Shown: positions 53,301-64,000, counted from the first letter of the stretch. The stretch is DNA of 64,000 bases from Leishmania martiniquensis (GCF_017916325.1 NC_090169.1:1116001-1180000), one strand, 5' to 3'. The notes: generated from the sequence alone by a model not told the origin. Program-made: numbers and translations.

Positions 53301-56300
53301 CTGCAGGGGGGCGGCAGGTTTCGACTACCCCTGTCTGCACTAAGCGATAGTGATGGGCCAAGCGGTGGACGGGGGGGAACAAAACTGCGTGGCATCTATA
53401 AACGACCGCTGTGTCTCGCTTCTGAAGCGAGATCCCGACGCGCCAGATCCTTTGTGCCTGTGTCTTTCATTTCGACATGTATTCATTTGTTCGAGCAGCA
53501 TCGATGGGGCGATTCTAAATTCTGCACCTCTTGACTTCTCGTCACGGCGTACCCTCCCATCCTTTCACTGTGGGGCGGTCTGCTTCCCCTCCTCGCCCCC
53601 TTCCCGACGAGGCCGAGAGGTTGGTCGGCGTTAGCTGAGGACTGGGGAGGTGGGCATAGCTTTACGTTCTATACCATTCCGATTGAAAGGGCTGACGTGC
53701 GAAGGAGAAAAGAGATCTCACTGGGATCTTTTTTTTGCTCTAATCGTATCTTTGATTCCTTTCCGTCTGGGGGCTTTGCACGTTTTTTTTTTGTATGTGT
53801 GTATGTGTATTCTCCGTGGTGCGTACTGTTCCACTTCCCCTCTCCCACGCTTCATTGAAGCGACCGCCCACAATGTCTGCGAACGGTTGGCATTCGCCTC
53901 CTCAGGTTGCCGTAGCCGAAACGGCGGTGGAAAACCGAAGCATGGTGCCGAGGGAACTGCGTTTAGGGGCCGCTCTTCTTCTTCGCTGTTCTCGCGACGT
54001 GAAGGTGCCCGGCTCGGTGCTCTCTTCGCTTTTGTGTTTCTCTCTCGAGGTGCCCTCACTTTTCTTTGTCGCGCGCTGCTCTGTCGAGCGTTTGCGGTAT
54101 CGCTTCGGTACATGCGTTCTTTGGTGAATCGACGCTCGCGAACGGACGCTCTCGCTCCTCTCGGATTGGGTGCTGCGGAGGAGTTGTACGCAGCTCTCGC
54201 GAACGACGCGGGGGGGGAGCGGATACATGAGGGTCTAGCACGATGGGGTGTTTCTTAGCTGCACAAAGAGCAGCGCTGCAGTCAAGTGTCGTTCAGTCAC
54301 AACCCACCCCGCGACGACTTTACAGGAACCGTCCAGTCACCTCTCCCGCGCCCGTTTCCCTGCCTCTGCATAACGCTGTAGCTGCGCACCTCTTTCGTTT
54401 ATGAGACGCCATGAATCCTTTTCCATGTCTTGTCCGCTGGTACCGCAGCTAATGAGGAAGCCTATCTATATATATAGAGATACATATATGCATCTATTCA
54501 CGAAGTCGGCTCCCCTACGCAGGTGTCTTACGCCCTGAGCATCTGGTGCAGAGCTGGGGGTGGCAACACAGAGAAGGGGTTGGGTATGTGGGGAGAAGGG
54601 CCAGAGGGAAAACATGGGCGGTGAAGGCGTCTTCATCGATAGTGCAAAGGGACAAGGACAAAAAAGACAAGGGAGGCAAGGAGGGAAAGAGGAGGGAGAG
54701 GGTTGCAACAACCAATAAAAAAGGGGTGTGTGGGTGGGGGAGAAGAAGCGGAGAAGAATGGCGCCGTTTTAACGAAGTCTTGTCTTTGAATGTGCTTTGC
54801 CCTTTTTTTATTGGTCGGAGCGTATCTGTAAGTGTGTGTTTTCCTCTTCGCATCTCATTTGTTCGTTTGTTTGGCGTCAAGGGCGCTTCTTCACTGGGCG
54901 TCTATTGACCCCCTTTTACTTCTCGTTGGCATTACCTGTCAGATTCGCCGACACACAAGCACGCACCTGCGCGCCCCTTCCTGAGATGTCTCTCCGTCTT
55001 TGTCCCGTCCTAACTCTTTGTACGGGCGGCAATTTCTCGTTTGTTTCTTCTTTCAAGGCCTTTCCGCCTTCCCCTCTCCACATACGCTCTCTGTGCAGGG
55101 CTCATTGATTAGGAGACACTTCGCAGGGGGGGTGACACATCTAGGCGACGCTTCTACTCTCCTCGGGGAAATCAGGCAGCTCCTAATCACAACCAAATGC
55201 CGAGGCTTTTCCGAGGATGACAGCGTGAGCGGCCTTCGGCACGGGAGCTGTACCAAGGTAGAGCTTTCTGTATCAGCGCTCCCGTTCTTGAAGGCACTGA
55301 GCCGGAGTTACTCCGTTTACAGCGGGCACCTGTGTGATGGGGAGATGGTCAGCGTAACTCCAACGCATCTCTCCTTCCACAGTGTATTTGCATGGTGGTG
55401 GTGGTGGGGGTGGCCTGGGCCAGCAGGCGTGAAGCATTACTTTGGTGCCAAGTGTTATGCGGCCTGCTGTAGTACAGCGGTCAAGATGAGGCAGTGGGGT
55501 CCTTGTTCGAGGCAGATGTGCCTCACCTCGACACTGTGCGTGTGAGGCGGCTTTGCAGCGGCATGATGGGGTCGTTGCGGAGAGGGTAACGTGGGGGGAT
55601 CGCTTCTCTTCGCACCGCAGAGCGTTGGCGGCCTTTAGAGTATGACTCCGGCGAGAGTGCTTCCGTGCCGTGGCACGTGAGCGCCGGCCTCTGTATTGTT
55701 CTTTTTTTTCCCTCAACTTGCCGATGTACCTGCGCTGAAGCGCCGCAAAGGACGTGCGATGCATAGTGGAAAATAAATCCTGAGAAAAGGCGGAGGTGCT
55801 GGCGGGATGGACTGACGTGTGACAGTGAGGGAGGCTCTATCGAGATGATGCGGTGGCGTGCAGAGGCGTGTGTGCCGCTGCCTGGGCCGGAAGAACATGG
55901 AGATGGAGAGGTTCAAGAAGTACAATGGCTTCTCGTCGGGTGGCGTTGAGCCGTGCTGGAGACGCCCACCCGACCACTGCCGACACCTTGCACACTTCCG
56001 CGCTAGCTGTTGAATGAAGCGCCACCCGCTCCACTTCCTTCTCTCCCCTCTCCAACTCGCAGGGCTGTGAAGCGGCCGTTCGTTGTTTCTGTACGGATTT
56101 CTGCCCCTCAGGGCAACGCTCGTGCGATTTTGATGACCTCTTCCGCCCCCCCTCGCGATGATGTCCACCTTCAGCCTTACCTTCTCGTCTGTTTAACTCC
56201 TTTGTGCTGTGCGTGCTCCAGCCTCTCGTTTCTCCTCAAGGGACTCTCTTCAGGCGCCAATCTGTGCGTGCCTGGCACAAATCTCGGCGCCGCTGCGCCT

Positions 56301-56386
56301 CTCAGCTTTGTACAGCGCTACCCGGTGCAGGGGCACGGTTGAAGGAACGACTCAGCACGCCATATATTCAGCAGCCGCAAAACTTA
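53301..56386 (+). other. Gene-free 3.1 kb before URM1
   Basis: No gene supportable. Candidate frames (up to about 200 codons at 53650-54258, starting only with GTG) have no family resemblance and overlap others on both strands. Notable features are an AT-rich block with ctatatatatatag (54466-54479), a purine-rich block at about 54650-54720, and a (ggt)n-like block near 55392-55412. It probably contains the upstream 3' UTR. An unrecognised gene or RNA is possible. Confidence 0.45.
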
Positions 56387-56698
56387 ATGACGACGACGCA
56401 CAAAAAAATCACCATTGGCCTTAGCGGCGGCTGCGAACTGCTTTTCAACAAGGAGGCGAGCCTCACCCTGACAAATGTCGTTCCTGCCGGCGCCACCGTC
56501 TCGGATTTGATTGGCATCTTGCAGCGTGACTACATCAAGGAAAGACCGCATCTGTTTGCCGACGCGGCGGGCGCTAATGTCCTGCCAGGTATTCTGATTC
56601 TCGTGAACGACTGCGATGCCGAGGTTCTTGGTGGCGTAGCGTACGTCTTAGAAGATGGGGACGAGGTAGAGTTCGTATCCACGCTCCACGGCGGCTGA
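56387..56698 (+). CDS. URM1: Ubiquitin-related modifier URM1
   Basis: URM1 is a ubiquitin-fold protein that acts as the sulfur carrier for 2-thiolation of tRNA wobble uridines (through its C-terminal thiocarboxylate) and also as a protein modifier. The 103-aa product fits the family (about 99-101 aa): a beta strand at the start (KKITIGLSGGCELLF), the central ATVSDLIGILQRDYIKERPHLF helix region, GILILVNDCDAEVLGG, the LEDGDEVEFVSTLHGG end and the required C-terminal Gly-Gly. The ATG at 56387 (MTTTHKK) gives the expected length. The frame extends upstream to other codons without family similarity. It lies directly before EFSec, another factor of specialised translation, although in a polycistron this is not evidence of functional coupling. 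Confidence 0.95.
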   Translation: MTTTHKKITIGLSGGCELLFNKEASLTLTNVVPAGATVSDLIGILQRDYIKERPHLFADAAGANVLPGILILVNDCDAEVLGGVAYVLEDGDEVEFVSTLHGG

Positions 56699-57286
56699 CG
56701 ATGAGGTGGGGCTGCCTTGCATTTAACCGTGCTGCACACGAGCACAGTCGTACGCACGTGTGTGTTTGCTGGCGTGCAGGTGAGTGGGGAGGGAGGAGGA
56801 AGAAGGGGGTGGGCGAGGATGAGCCGTTTGCGGTTGCGGGTATGCCGCCGCTGAGTAGTTGATCGTCATGGAGGAGAAGCCATATGGGCTCTCACTACGA
56901 GGAGGCGGCTGCAACTTCGATGCGCATGCCCGAGAACTTACTTTGTCGACTCCACAATAAAGAAAGATGACAAGCGAAAAATCTCCTCGAGAGAAGCCCG
57001 CATGCACGGAGGAACAGTTTTTGCCGATGAAGGGCGCAGGGGTCTTTCACTTGCTCAACTGCCGTGCGCACCACCGCTCAACGAAACGAGCTCCATGTGC
57101 ACTCCGCTCTCTGCCCTCGTCACTGCTTTCCGAGGGAGGGTCTTACCGCATCAGTGTCCACCTTGGCGTGACTTCTTCCTCGCCTGTATCGTTGCTGATT
57201 TTTTTTTCCTCTCCCCCCTCACATGGCTGACGTGATCCACTTTCGCTCTCGCCATATCAGTTGCCAGCGGGAGGGAAGGTAATCTG
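56699..57286 (+). other. Intergenic between URM1 and EFSec
   Basis: About 590 bp with no gene recognised. It includes pyrimidine-rich DNA with a T run near 57198-57210. Confidence 0.6.
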
Positions 57287-57324
57287 CCTCCTCCCTCTTC
57301 CCTCACCCCTCACCCGTCGCGCAG
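57287..57324 (+). promoter_or_regulatory. Candidate spliced-leader acceptor for EFSec
   Basis: A C/T-rich tract (cctcctccctcttccctcac and on) ends at gcAG 57323-57324, with a second AG at 57333-57334, 40 and 30 bases before the ATG at 57365. Inference. Confidence 0.5.
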
Positions 57325-57364
57325 TCACCCGCAGTTAAGGTCGCTGTACTGGCGGAGCGCACAC

Positions 57365-59404
57365 ATGCTGAATGTCAACATAGGACTTCTCGGTCACGTT
57401 GACAGCGGCAAGACGTCGCTCGCGAAAGCGCTCTCGCGCACCGCGTCGACTGCGGCCTTTGATAAAAGTCCACAGAGTCAGGCACGTGGAATTACACTGG
57501 ATCTCGGCTTCAGTGCCTGTGAGGTGTCTCTCGAGGATGGCAACGAGGATGCCTGCCGAATACTTGAGGGAGCTGACTTGACCAAGGTGCAGTGCACGCT
57601 GGTCGACTGCCCAGGGCATGCGTCTCTGATTCGCACGGTGGTTGGTGGGGCGCAGATCATTGATGCAATGGTGCTGGTCATGGACGCAACTAAGGGCGTG
57701 CAGGCGCAGACAGCAGAGTGTCTCGTACTGGGCGAAGTGTTGGCAAAACCGCTCGTTGTTGTAGTGAACAAGGTGGATGCGCTTCAAGGAGCCACGCCGG
57801 CAGCAAAAGAGGCGGCTCTGGGCGCCCTCAAGCGAAAGCTACAGCAGACTTTCCGCCGCACGCGGTGGGGCACGGTGGCCATTGTGGAGGTAGCGGCTGC
57901 GCCGCGGGAGCCGATGGGCGGAATCGGGCCCCCCATGAACACAGAGGCGGTTTTGCCGGAGGTGCTGCGTGCAGTCGACCTCGCGGCGCTGAAGGCTGCA
58001 AAGGAAAGCGAGAGCGAGAGGCCAGAACGGTTTTACATGCTTGTGGATCACTGCTTCGCCGTCCGAGGCCAGGGAACAGTGCTCACAGGGACTGTTGCGG
58101 CTGGCGTAGTGCGGGTTGGGGATACGGTCCTCGTACCAGAGCTACAAATGACTCGAAAGGTGAAGGGCCTGCAAGTGTTTCACAAGGCAGTGGAGTCTGC
58201 GCAGGGCGGCGACCGGGTTGGGCTATGCGTGGCCCAGTTCGACCAAGAATGGATGGAGCGCGGTGCTCTTTGCAGCGCCTCGAGCAGTGGCCGAACACTG
58301 GCGAGATCATCGCAGCTGATTGCCCGTGTGAACCGCGTGCGCTATCATCCATTCCCGTGCGACACTCACACGAAGTTCCACATCACGATCGGCCATGCGA
58401 CGGTGATGGGAACCATGCGGTACTTCTCAAGGCCGCCGTGCGCTACTTCGGACCTTGGCGTCTCCGGCGCTGTGACGCACTTCGATACCTCCATCGAGAG
58501 TACATGGGTGGAGGCACTGGACGATGGGGCGATTGCGAGCTACGCATGTGCTGACCCCACTGTGTGGGTGCCTGGTCGGCCGATGCCAGCCTCACACGCC
58601 GAGCAGGAATACTATGCTGTACTGCTACTCGAGCGGCCCGTGCTGGCAGCCCCTGGGGTGTCTCTGATCGCCATGCGGCTGGATGTTGAGCGGGAAAACT
58701 TTTGCCGTATCGCACTGGCCGGCACGGTGTGTCACATCTTCAGCGAAGACGGGGGTCCTGCAGCGACTGCCTCGATACCATCAGGCGGATCGCACCAGTC
58801 TCCGAGCGATGGCCAGGTACCCGAGTGGCGCCGGCTTCCAGTGGTGCGATACCGGCATCGAACTCTGCGAGTAGACCGGGTACTGGACAGCCGTAGCTGT
58901 ATTGCCGACGGCGTCGTGTCGCTGCAGCCGCCCGGCGCCGGGGGTAACAATAGCCGGCACGGTGGAGCCTCTGCGGGTACGCAGCGGGGTAAAAACGGTG
59001 ACGTGGGGAAGGCTCGCTCGAAGGCAGAACTCTTCGCTGAGGTGCAAAAGTTTCTCCGACTTGTCGTCGTCTTCGAGCCCGAGGGCGCCGACGGAGACCT
59101 GGCAGCCCCACAAGAGAGCAGGCCCGGCGCTGTCAAGGGCATCATCGACTCCTCCTTTGGCAAAACGGGAAAGGTGAAGCTTGTCTTTGATAGTCCTGTC
59201 TTTGCCGATTCCGCTGCGAGCGCCACCTCCTCGCCGGGCAGTACAGACGTGGCGGCGGCGGGCAAACGGTGTAAAAATAAATCGACAGTGGTCCCCGACA
59301 CAGAGGGCGGCGGCACCAGTGGAGGCGTATTTCTTCGCCCAGGACGTATTCATCTGACACTTAGGAAGTACCCCTTTGCGCTTCACTCGGGCCTCGAGCA
59401 GTAA
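57365..59404 (+). CDS. EEFSEC: Selenocysteine-specific elongation factor EFSec (SelB)
   Basis: GTPase that delivers selenocysteyl-tRNA to the ribosome at in-frame UGA codons. The 679-aa product (human about 596) starts directly with the GTPase domain: G1 GHVDSGKT at residues 10-17, G2 RGITLDLGF at 41-49 (the D-L-G-F form is typical of EFSec rather than EF-Tu), G3 DCPGH at 81-85 and G4 NKVD at 135-138. Domain 2 follows (HCFAVRGQGTVLTGTV, then VRVGDTVLVPELQ, a SelB hallmark), and further on KFHITIGHATVMGTMRYF. Near the C-terminus VKGIIDSSFGKTGKVKLVF matches the domain IV region of eukaryotic EFSec. Extra length comes from Gly/Ser/Ala-rich insertions at about 465-485, 515-545 and 615-650. Trypanosomatids are known to have Sec tRNA and a few selenoproteins. 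The ATG at 57365 (MLNVNIGLLGHVD) is the natural start. Confidence 0.95.
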   Translation: MLNVNIGLLGHVDSGKTSLAKALSRTASTAAFDKSPQSQARGITLDLGFSACEVSLEDGNEDACRILEGADLTKVQCTLVDCPGHASLIRTVVGGAQIIDAMVLVMDATKGVQAQTAECLVLGEVLAKPLVVVVNKVDALQGATPAAKEAALGALKRKLQQTFRRTRWGTVAIVEVAAAPREPMGGIGPPMNTEAVLPEVLRAVDLAALKAAKESESERPERFYMLVDHCFAVRGQGTVLTGTVAAGVVRVGDTVLVPELQMTRKVKGLQVFHKAVESAQGGDRVGLCVAQFDQEWMERGALCSASSSGRTLARSSQLIARVNRVRYHPFPCDTHTKFHITIGHATVMGTMRYFSRPPCATSDLGVSGAVTHFDTSIESTWVEALDDGAIASYACADPTVWVPGRPMPASHAEQEYYAVLLLERPVLAAPGVSLIAMRLDVERENFCRIALAGTVCHIFSEDGGPAATASIPSGGSHQSPSDGQVPEWRRLPVVRYRHRTLRVDRVLDSRSCIADGVVSLQPPGAGGNNSRHGGASAGTQRGKNGDVGKARSKAELFAEVQKFLRLVVVFEPEGADGDLAAPQESRPGAVKGIIDSSFGKTGKVKLVFDSPVFADSAASATSSPGSTDVAAAGKRCKNKSTVVPDTEGGGTSGGVFLRPGRIHLTLRKYPFALHSGLEQ

Positions 59405-60852
59405 GGGCCAGTGGGCAGCAGGGTGGTGATCGTGGCAATGCTGCTAATCCATGTCGGGGGTCTAATACGGCTCGCGCACGGGCGCACATTTTGCACGACA
59501 CGGTCACGGCAACTGGTGTTTCTGAGGAACGAGGAGAGGAGCGGGAGGGATGCGGCAGATGGCTTATCGGCTGTTTTTCTTTTTTCTCTGCGTCTCTCTG
59601 AAGCCTCCCACCCCTGCGGCGTGCGCAGAGAGGTGGTTGCCATGGCGGCAGGGAGCGCGCAGGCCCCTCACATCGTGTGTAGATGGCTCTCACTGCAAAC
59701 CACTACTGAGACATGAACTCATGCGCTGCGGATCAGCGCGCATTCACGGGAATGGTCAGCTGCAGATCTGTCAATAGCTTGACCAGCGTGGTCACCGACT
59801 CGACGGATCGCTCGTCTATAGGAGTGAAGGCACTTTTGTTTTGAGTACCAAGCTACTAGATGCGTGCCCCATAGCGGTGTTGACCTTCCGACTTCGCTCG
59901 TGGCTGTTTCGCGCACGATCTCTTCTCCATTCATCACCTTTGTATGCTCCTCTCCCCCCTCGTCCCCGCTATACCCCTACGTACCCGCTCGGCTTCTCAC
60001 TCTTGCCCACTTCAGCTGTCACTGGCAAGCTGATCTAGGTAACAGACGCGGATCCATCCACACACACGCACACACACACACCAACAACTGAAGCGGAGTG
60101 TCATTGCTCTCTTGCATTGCCGCATCCCACTACTTTTTTCTTCTGTCTTCCGAGACAAGGCCGTTTTGATGAGTGACGACGATTCGCCACTCGGAGGAAA
60201 CGTCAGTGGGCACGCCGGGCAACAAGCGCAGCGATCTGGCGAATAAAATAATTCTCTCCCGCATAAAACGTGGACTGACCTTGGCGATATCCGCCCTGGG
60301 AGGTCACCTAGAGGCCCCATCAGGCACCGTCCTTCACGGAAAAGGCCCCTGAAACACAAAATACCTTCCCATTTCTACCCCCCCCCCCTCACGCGTTTCA
60401 TTTCCTCTCTTCGTCCCTCTCTCTCTGCTGCTCCTCCCGCTCATGAAGGACTAGGAGTAGGGCCAGCTCCTTTCTCTGGCTGCCTCACTTTCGTTCTTTT
60501 GCGGCCAGTCGCGCGAAGTCTCACTCTGTCCTCTTTTGTGTCGCAGAGGCGCACCAACGTGTGGTCGCTGCCATCGTCGTCTTTGGAGCGCTTTCGTATC
60601 CGCTGCTGGCGTCTCTTCAACGAGCCGTTCTCCGTTTCGCTTTGTTTTGTCTTCTGCGCGCTTCTCAGTCTCTCCTTCTCCTATCGACGTTACTGCGCCT
60701 ATGCATCTGTGGGCCTGCGGTTTCCTCCGTGTCCGACAATTCGGTTTTTTTTTTGACGAACGAAACGATTCCCCCTTTCACTGCCCCTCGAAGACCGCGT
60801 CTTTCTGCGTTGTGCCCAATATTTGCCGGACGCGGGTGCACGTGTGTGAGCC
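59405..60852 (+). other. Intergenic between EFSec and serine acetyltransferase
   Basis: About 1.45 kb with no gene recognised. It includes a (ca)n run at about 60058-60082, a C run near 60380, CT-rich tracts at 60380-60445 and T-rich stretches at 60745-60757. Short frames on both strands have no family resemblance. Confidence 0.55.
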
Positions 60853-62088
60853 ATGAAACGTCTCGACCGCATTCGGGAGGCCCTCGAGCAACTACACCCG
60901 CAGCGCGCGGATGGTGCGTTGCCGGCCTTTCATCCCCGCATCAGCCTCAGCAAGCTGAGGGAACTGGTTGAGTGTCTCTTTTATGTTTTTTTCCCTGAGT
61001 GCACAAACCCGCCGTCGCATGTAACCCCAATACTCAACGATGCGGACTCCCTAATGGAGTGGGTGATTGGTCACATCACAGACATGCTCACGACGCAGAT
61101 TTACCTCGCTTTTGTCTTGCACGGCGACCCGCGGGCGGTGGAAAACACACATATATTCAAGCCACTAAGCACATCGCAGCGCACGCCTCTCGACTGGAAT
61201 GGGGGACGCAGGCCCGCCTCGCGCTTGCCTCCGATGGAGTCAGCATCCTCCAATGGTGAAGCTAGCGTGGCGGCAGCAGCGGGCAGTAACGCGCGCGCGG
61301 TGGCGCCCGCGGTGCCGCAGTGCAGCTTGAGCCTTGCTCGCTCCTCGTCTAAGGTGGTCTTGCCAATGACTACTGCTGCGACGGTTAGCACCGTGCGCGA
61401 GACTGCAGATATCAGCGATGATCACGGCAAGGCTTTCATCACCAACTGCAAGCGGAAGGCAGACGCCATTGTGACAAAGTTTGTCGTGGAGCGACTAGCG
61501 CATGTGCGCTGGCTACTCCACACCGACGTCGAGGCGATTTTCAACGGAGACGTTGCTGCCTCCTCGCCTAGTGAGGTGGTGCTCTGCTACCCAGGACTTC
61601 GCTGCATGGTGCATCAGCGCGTGGCACATCAGCTGCATCTGCTTGGCGTCCCGCAAAACTTCACCCGCATGCTCACAGAAATGGCTCACTCCGAGACGGG
61701 TATCGACATCCACCCCAACACGACTATTGGGCACCACTTCTTTATTGACCACGGCACCGGCATTGTCATTGGTGCCACTGCGATCATAGGGAACCACGTC
61801 TCCATTTACCAAGGCGTCACCCTCGGTGCGCGAAGTTTCCCGGTAGACAAGAAGACGGGCGAGAGAATTCGAGACCTCCCAAGACATCCCATCATCGAGG
61901 ACGGCGTCACGCTTTACGCGAACGCCGTAGTCCTGGGCCGGGTGACGATTGGCGAGCGCAGCACCATCGGCGGTAACTGTTGGGTAGTGCGAGATGTGCC
62001 ACCGTTCTCGTCCATTGTGCAGAAAGCGAACCATGTCTTGCAACCGCATGAGCGCATGTTTCTGGAGAAGGATGGCTCTGGTATCTGA
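60853..62088 (+). CDS. Serine O-acetyltransferase (CysE-type)
   Basis: Transfers acetyl from acetyl-CoA to L-serine, giving O-acetylserine for cysteine synthesis by cysteine synthase. Leishmania is known to have this de novo route. The 411-aa product contains the alpha-helical N-terminal domain (LSKLRELVECLFYVFFPEC near 35-50; VHQRVAHQLHLLG near 256-268) and the left-handed beta-helix of hexapeptide repeats. Typical SAT motifs are HSETGIDIHP (279-288), with the catalytic-type Asp/His pair in FIDHGTGIVIG (Asp299, His300), then GNHVSIYQGVTLGA and HPIIEDGVTLYANAVVLG. It is longer than bacterial CysE (about 270) because of a Ser/Ala-rich insertion at about 107-185. The C-terminus ends in EKDGSGI, with Ile as the last residue. 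In bacterial and plant enzymes a C-terminal Ile is what inserts into the cysteine synthase active site, so complex formation is plausible. Confidence 0.94.
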   Translation: MKRLDRIREALEQLHPQRADGALPAFHPRISLSKLRELVECLFYVFFPECTNPPSHVTPILNDADSLMEWVIGHITDMLTTQIYLAFVLHGDPRAVENTHIFKPLSTSQRTPLDWNGGRRPASRLPPMESASSNGEASVAAAAGSNARAVAPAVPQCSLSLARSSSKVVLPMTTAATVSTVRETADISDDHGKAFITNCKRKADAIVTKFVVERLAHVRWLLHTDVEAIFNGDVAASSPSEVVLCYPGLRCMVHQRVAHQLHLLGVPQNFTRMLTEMAHSETGIDIHPNTTIGHHFFIDHGTGIVIGATAIIGNHVSIYQGVTLGARSFPVDKKTGERIRDLPRHPIIEDGVTLYANAVVLGRVTIGERSTIGGNCWVVRDVPPFSSIVQKANHVLQPHERMFLEKDGSGI

Positions 62089-63954
62089 CCACCAAAGCTC
62101 ATCGGCAAAGGGAGGGTAAAGGAGGGAGAGCGCGAAGAAGAATGGAGAGCGAAACCGGTGAGGGAGAAAGAGATGCGCGCTATGGCTGAAGCAGTGACAG
62201 CGGCGACAGTAGCGAGAACCAAAGTCCCTGAAAGGCAGAAGAAGAAATGCGCTGGTGTGCACCTCCTTCAGCGTTCTTCTCTTGTGTCAGGTCGCTTGAT
62301 CACTTATGCCTTTCCATGGCCGCGACGACCGCCATCCCTTCCCCCTTCCTCTTTGCTTCCTTGATGTCATTGCCAGTAATAATAATAAAAAAGCACGATG
62401 GCGCCTCCCTGCTTCAGAGGCAGACACGCATCGTACGCTTCTGGAGGACATTTTCCTCATCGGTTGTTGCGCATGTTTCTTACTTTGTTCCCCACTTTTC
62501 TGTACGCGCTCGTCCGTGTGTTTGGGTCACTCCTCCTCTCTCTTTTCTTTCCAGGTCTCCGCTTACTCACTTGCAGTGGAGGAGAAGTCCGCAGTGTTAG
62601 GAGGCGATGGCTGAATGTTTCGGCTGCTGTGGCAGCCGTTTTGACACGCTGTCCCTGCGATGAAGTTGCACATGTGTTCTGGAGGTCTTTACGTGCGCAT
62701 ATCCTCTCTGCGCGCGGGCTATCGGTGTACAACAGCATTGGTACCTCTAATTGGCGCCTTCGCACTCTTTTTTCTTTTTGCTCTCTTGGAGGCTGCGCTT
62801 GCGCCGTGCCCGTCACGCTCAACAGGACATGTGCTCGGGTGACGGTTTGAGAGGCTGCCGGGAGCCTCTCTTCTCATGGCTGACGGTACTCGTCTAGTAT
62901 AGTGACTATCGATCCTCTCGCGCTCCCTCCCTTTCCTCTCACCCCAGCCAACGGTTGGATGCGATCATGCGTTATGGAGCCTTCTCTGGCCTGTGCAGGT
63001 CTCCTACCGTTCAGAAGACACCCGTTTTTTTTCAGGTGCGCATCTGTTTCCCTTCTCTTTGCACACGCTGTTTTCGGGCCGCGCTTAGGTCTCATTTATT
63101 TACTTATAAATTTTTTCTTCTCATTCCGTGTGGCGCCGAAGTCGGATGCGCGATGGTTGCGCAGTCCCTGGTTGCTTCTTCGTCAACTAAAAACGTGCGG
63201 CGCGGCGTGTAAGTGTATGCCTACGTTTTCACCTTATGGCCCACGTAGAAACGGAGATGTGCCCGTGTTTCCGTCTCAAGGACGATAAAGGAGAAATCGA
63301 AAACGCCTTTTTTTGCCCCCCTCTCTCTCTTCCGCCTTCTCCGCTGCCGCTCCCAATGAACAAGATGGCACCGCACTGCGGTACCCCAACGTTTTGCCTC
63401 TTTTTTCCATGCAACGTGTGCAGCCGCTCAGGTATCACATGTTCTGGTTGTCAGTGGAGCGTAGCAAGCGTCGGGGTCGCATGTGCCCCTCCTGCGCTCT
63501 CCTCGTCGTTTCGCTCTATCTGCATTCGACGACGAAGTGCGTGTCGTAAAAGTGCTAGAGCTTCCTTCACAGCATGCGGCGCTCTCTCAGGCATTCCTCT
63601 TATTCTTCCACGAATAAAAGGAATGACGTTGGATGACCCCCACCCCTTCCCCTGCCACGCAGAGAGAGGAAATACCGTAACGCTGTCGCTTCGACTGTAC
63701 CTGCGGATGCAGATACATCTGTTTTCTCCATACTCATGCTACTCCTCCTTCCAATGTTTCTCTCTCACGTGCCGGTATCAATAGCAGTGACACTCCCAAC
63801 ACGCACTTCACTCTTGGCGCGAGAAGAGGCCTTCCCGTGTCCATTCGCCCACCGAGGTGAAAAAGGTGGCCGGCGTAAAAGCTGCCAATCGCTCCCAATC
63901 ATCAAAAAAAAAGGCCGTTCCACAGAGAGAAGTGATCTGCAACACGGACACGCG
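62089..63954 (+). other. Right-hand flank without recognised gene
   Basis: About 1.9 kb after serine acetyltransferase. The longest ATG frame (63236-63784, 182 codons) is Cys/Ser/Pro-rich, resembles nothing known and is probably not coding. There is a short (aat)n run with A tract at 62378-62391 and several T- or CT-rich stretches (63300-63340). Confidence 0.5.
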
Positions 63955-64000
63955 ATGCTTCACATTACCTATGCACTGCTCGGCCACGGCCAGTACAAAA
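63955..64000 (+). CDS. Possible start of the next gene, cut by window edge
   Basis: An ATG at 63955 opens a frame (MLHITYALLGHGQYK) that runs without a stop to the last base. It is 15 codons long, so coding status cannot be decided. It is listed because another + strand gene is expected at about this distance. Confidence 0.2.
   Translation, partial: MLHITYALLGHGQYK

Noticed and set aside
53650..54258. 202-codon open frame before URM1
   Set aside because: Begins with GTG, has no ATG near its start, has no recognisable domain, and is overlapped by a 131-codon reverse frame.
63236..63784. 182-codon ATG frame near the right edge
   Set aside because: Cys/Ser/Pro-rich composition typical of translated CT-rich DNA, with no domain or family likeness. 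Left as intergenic.

Overview
The window is nuclear DNA of a trypanosomatid of the Leishmania group. The evidence is: a directional array of intron-less protein genes, all on the + strand; long pyrimidine tracts followed by AG (spliced-leader acceptor pattern) in front of start codons; high-GC coding DNA with strong third-position G/C; and a tandem array of delta-type amastin genes interrupted by a tuzin gene, an arrangement known from Leishmania and relatives. No reverse-strand gene, tRNA, rRNA or strand switch was recognised, so the window reads as part of one polycistronic transcription unit. Species was not determined.

Layout. 1-13547 is the left unique flank: a 405-bp direct repeat (1-405 and 5054-5458), an unrecognised 350-residue protein (1469-2521), a PPP-family Ser/Thr phosphatase (6030-7898), ribosomal protein eS19 (9338-9820) and the signal recognition particle subunit SRP68 (10955-12763). 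13548-42518 is the amastin array: seven amastin loci (14041, 17697, 21353, 25012, 31934, 35593, 39696) in about 3.66-kb or longer units, with one tuzin (28871-30841) between loci 4 and 5. Loci 1 and 2 appear identical, and locus 4 is broken by frameshifts. 42519-64000 is the right unique flank: a 2.8-kb gene-poor stretch, then a cytosolic-type M14 zinc carboxypeptidase (45350-49015), a PKA-regulatory-subunit-like protein with two cyclic-nucleotide-binding folds (51354-53300), URM1 (56387-56698), the selenocysteine-specific elongation factor EFSec (57365-59404), serine acetyltransferase (60853-62088), and possibly the start of another gene at the right edge.

The flanking genes are unrelated housekeeping or signalling functions, as is usual in trypanosomatid polycistrons, where expression is set mainly after transcription. 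The array is the evolutionarily active part. Its amastins share nearly invariant ends but differ in two loop segments. Two 3'-flank classes (X after loci 1, 2, 3, 5; Y after loci 4, 6, 7) go with two versions of the second transmembrane segment. The amastin-only spacers carry a scar of the tuzin 5' flank, suggesting they descend from an amastin-tuzin unit that lost its tuzin. I did not find a convincing new enzymatic or defence system. The most unusual observations are the mosaic array, the tuzin scar, the orphan 405-bp repeat and the degenerate PKA-R-like protein.

Translation starts given here are ATG codons. Several reading frames extend upstream to TTG or GTG codons, which were not used.
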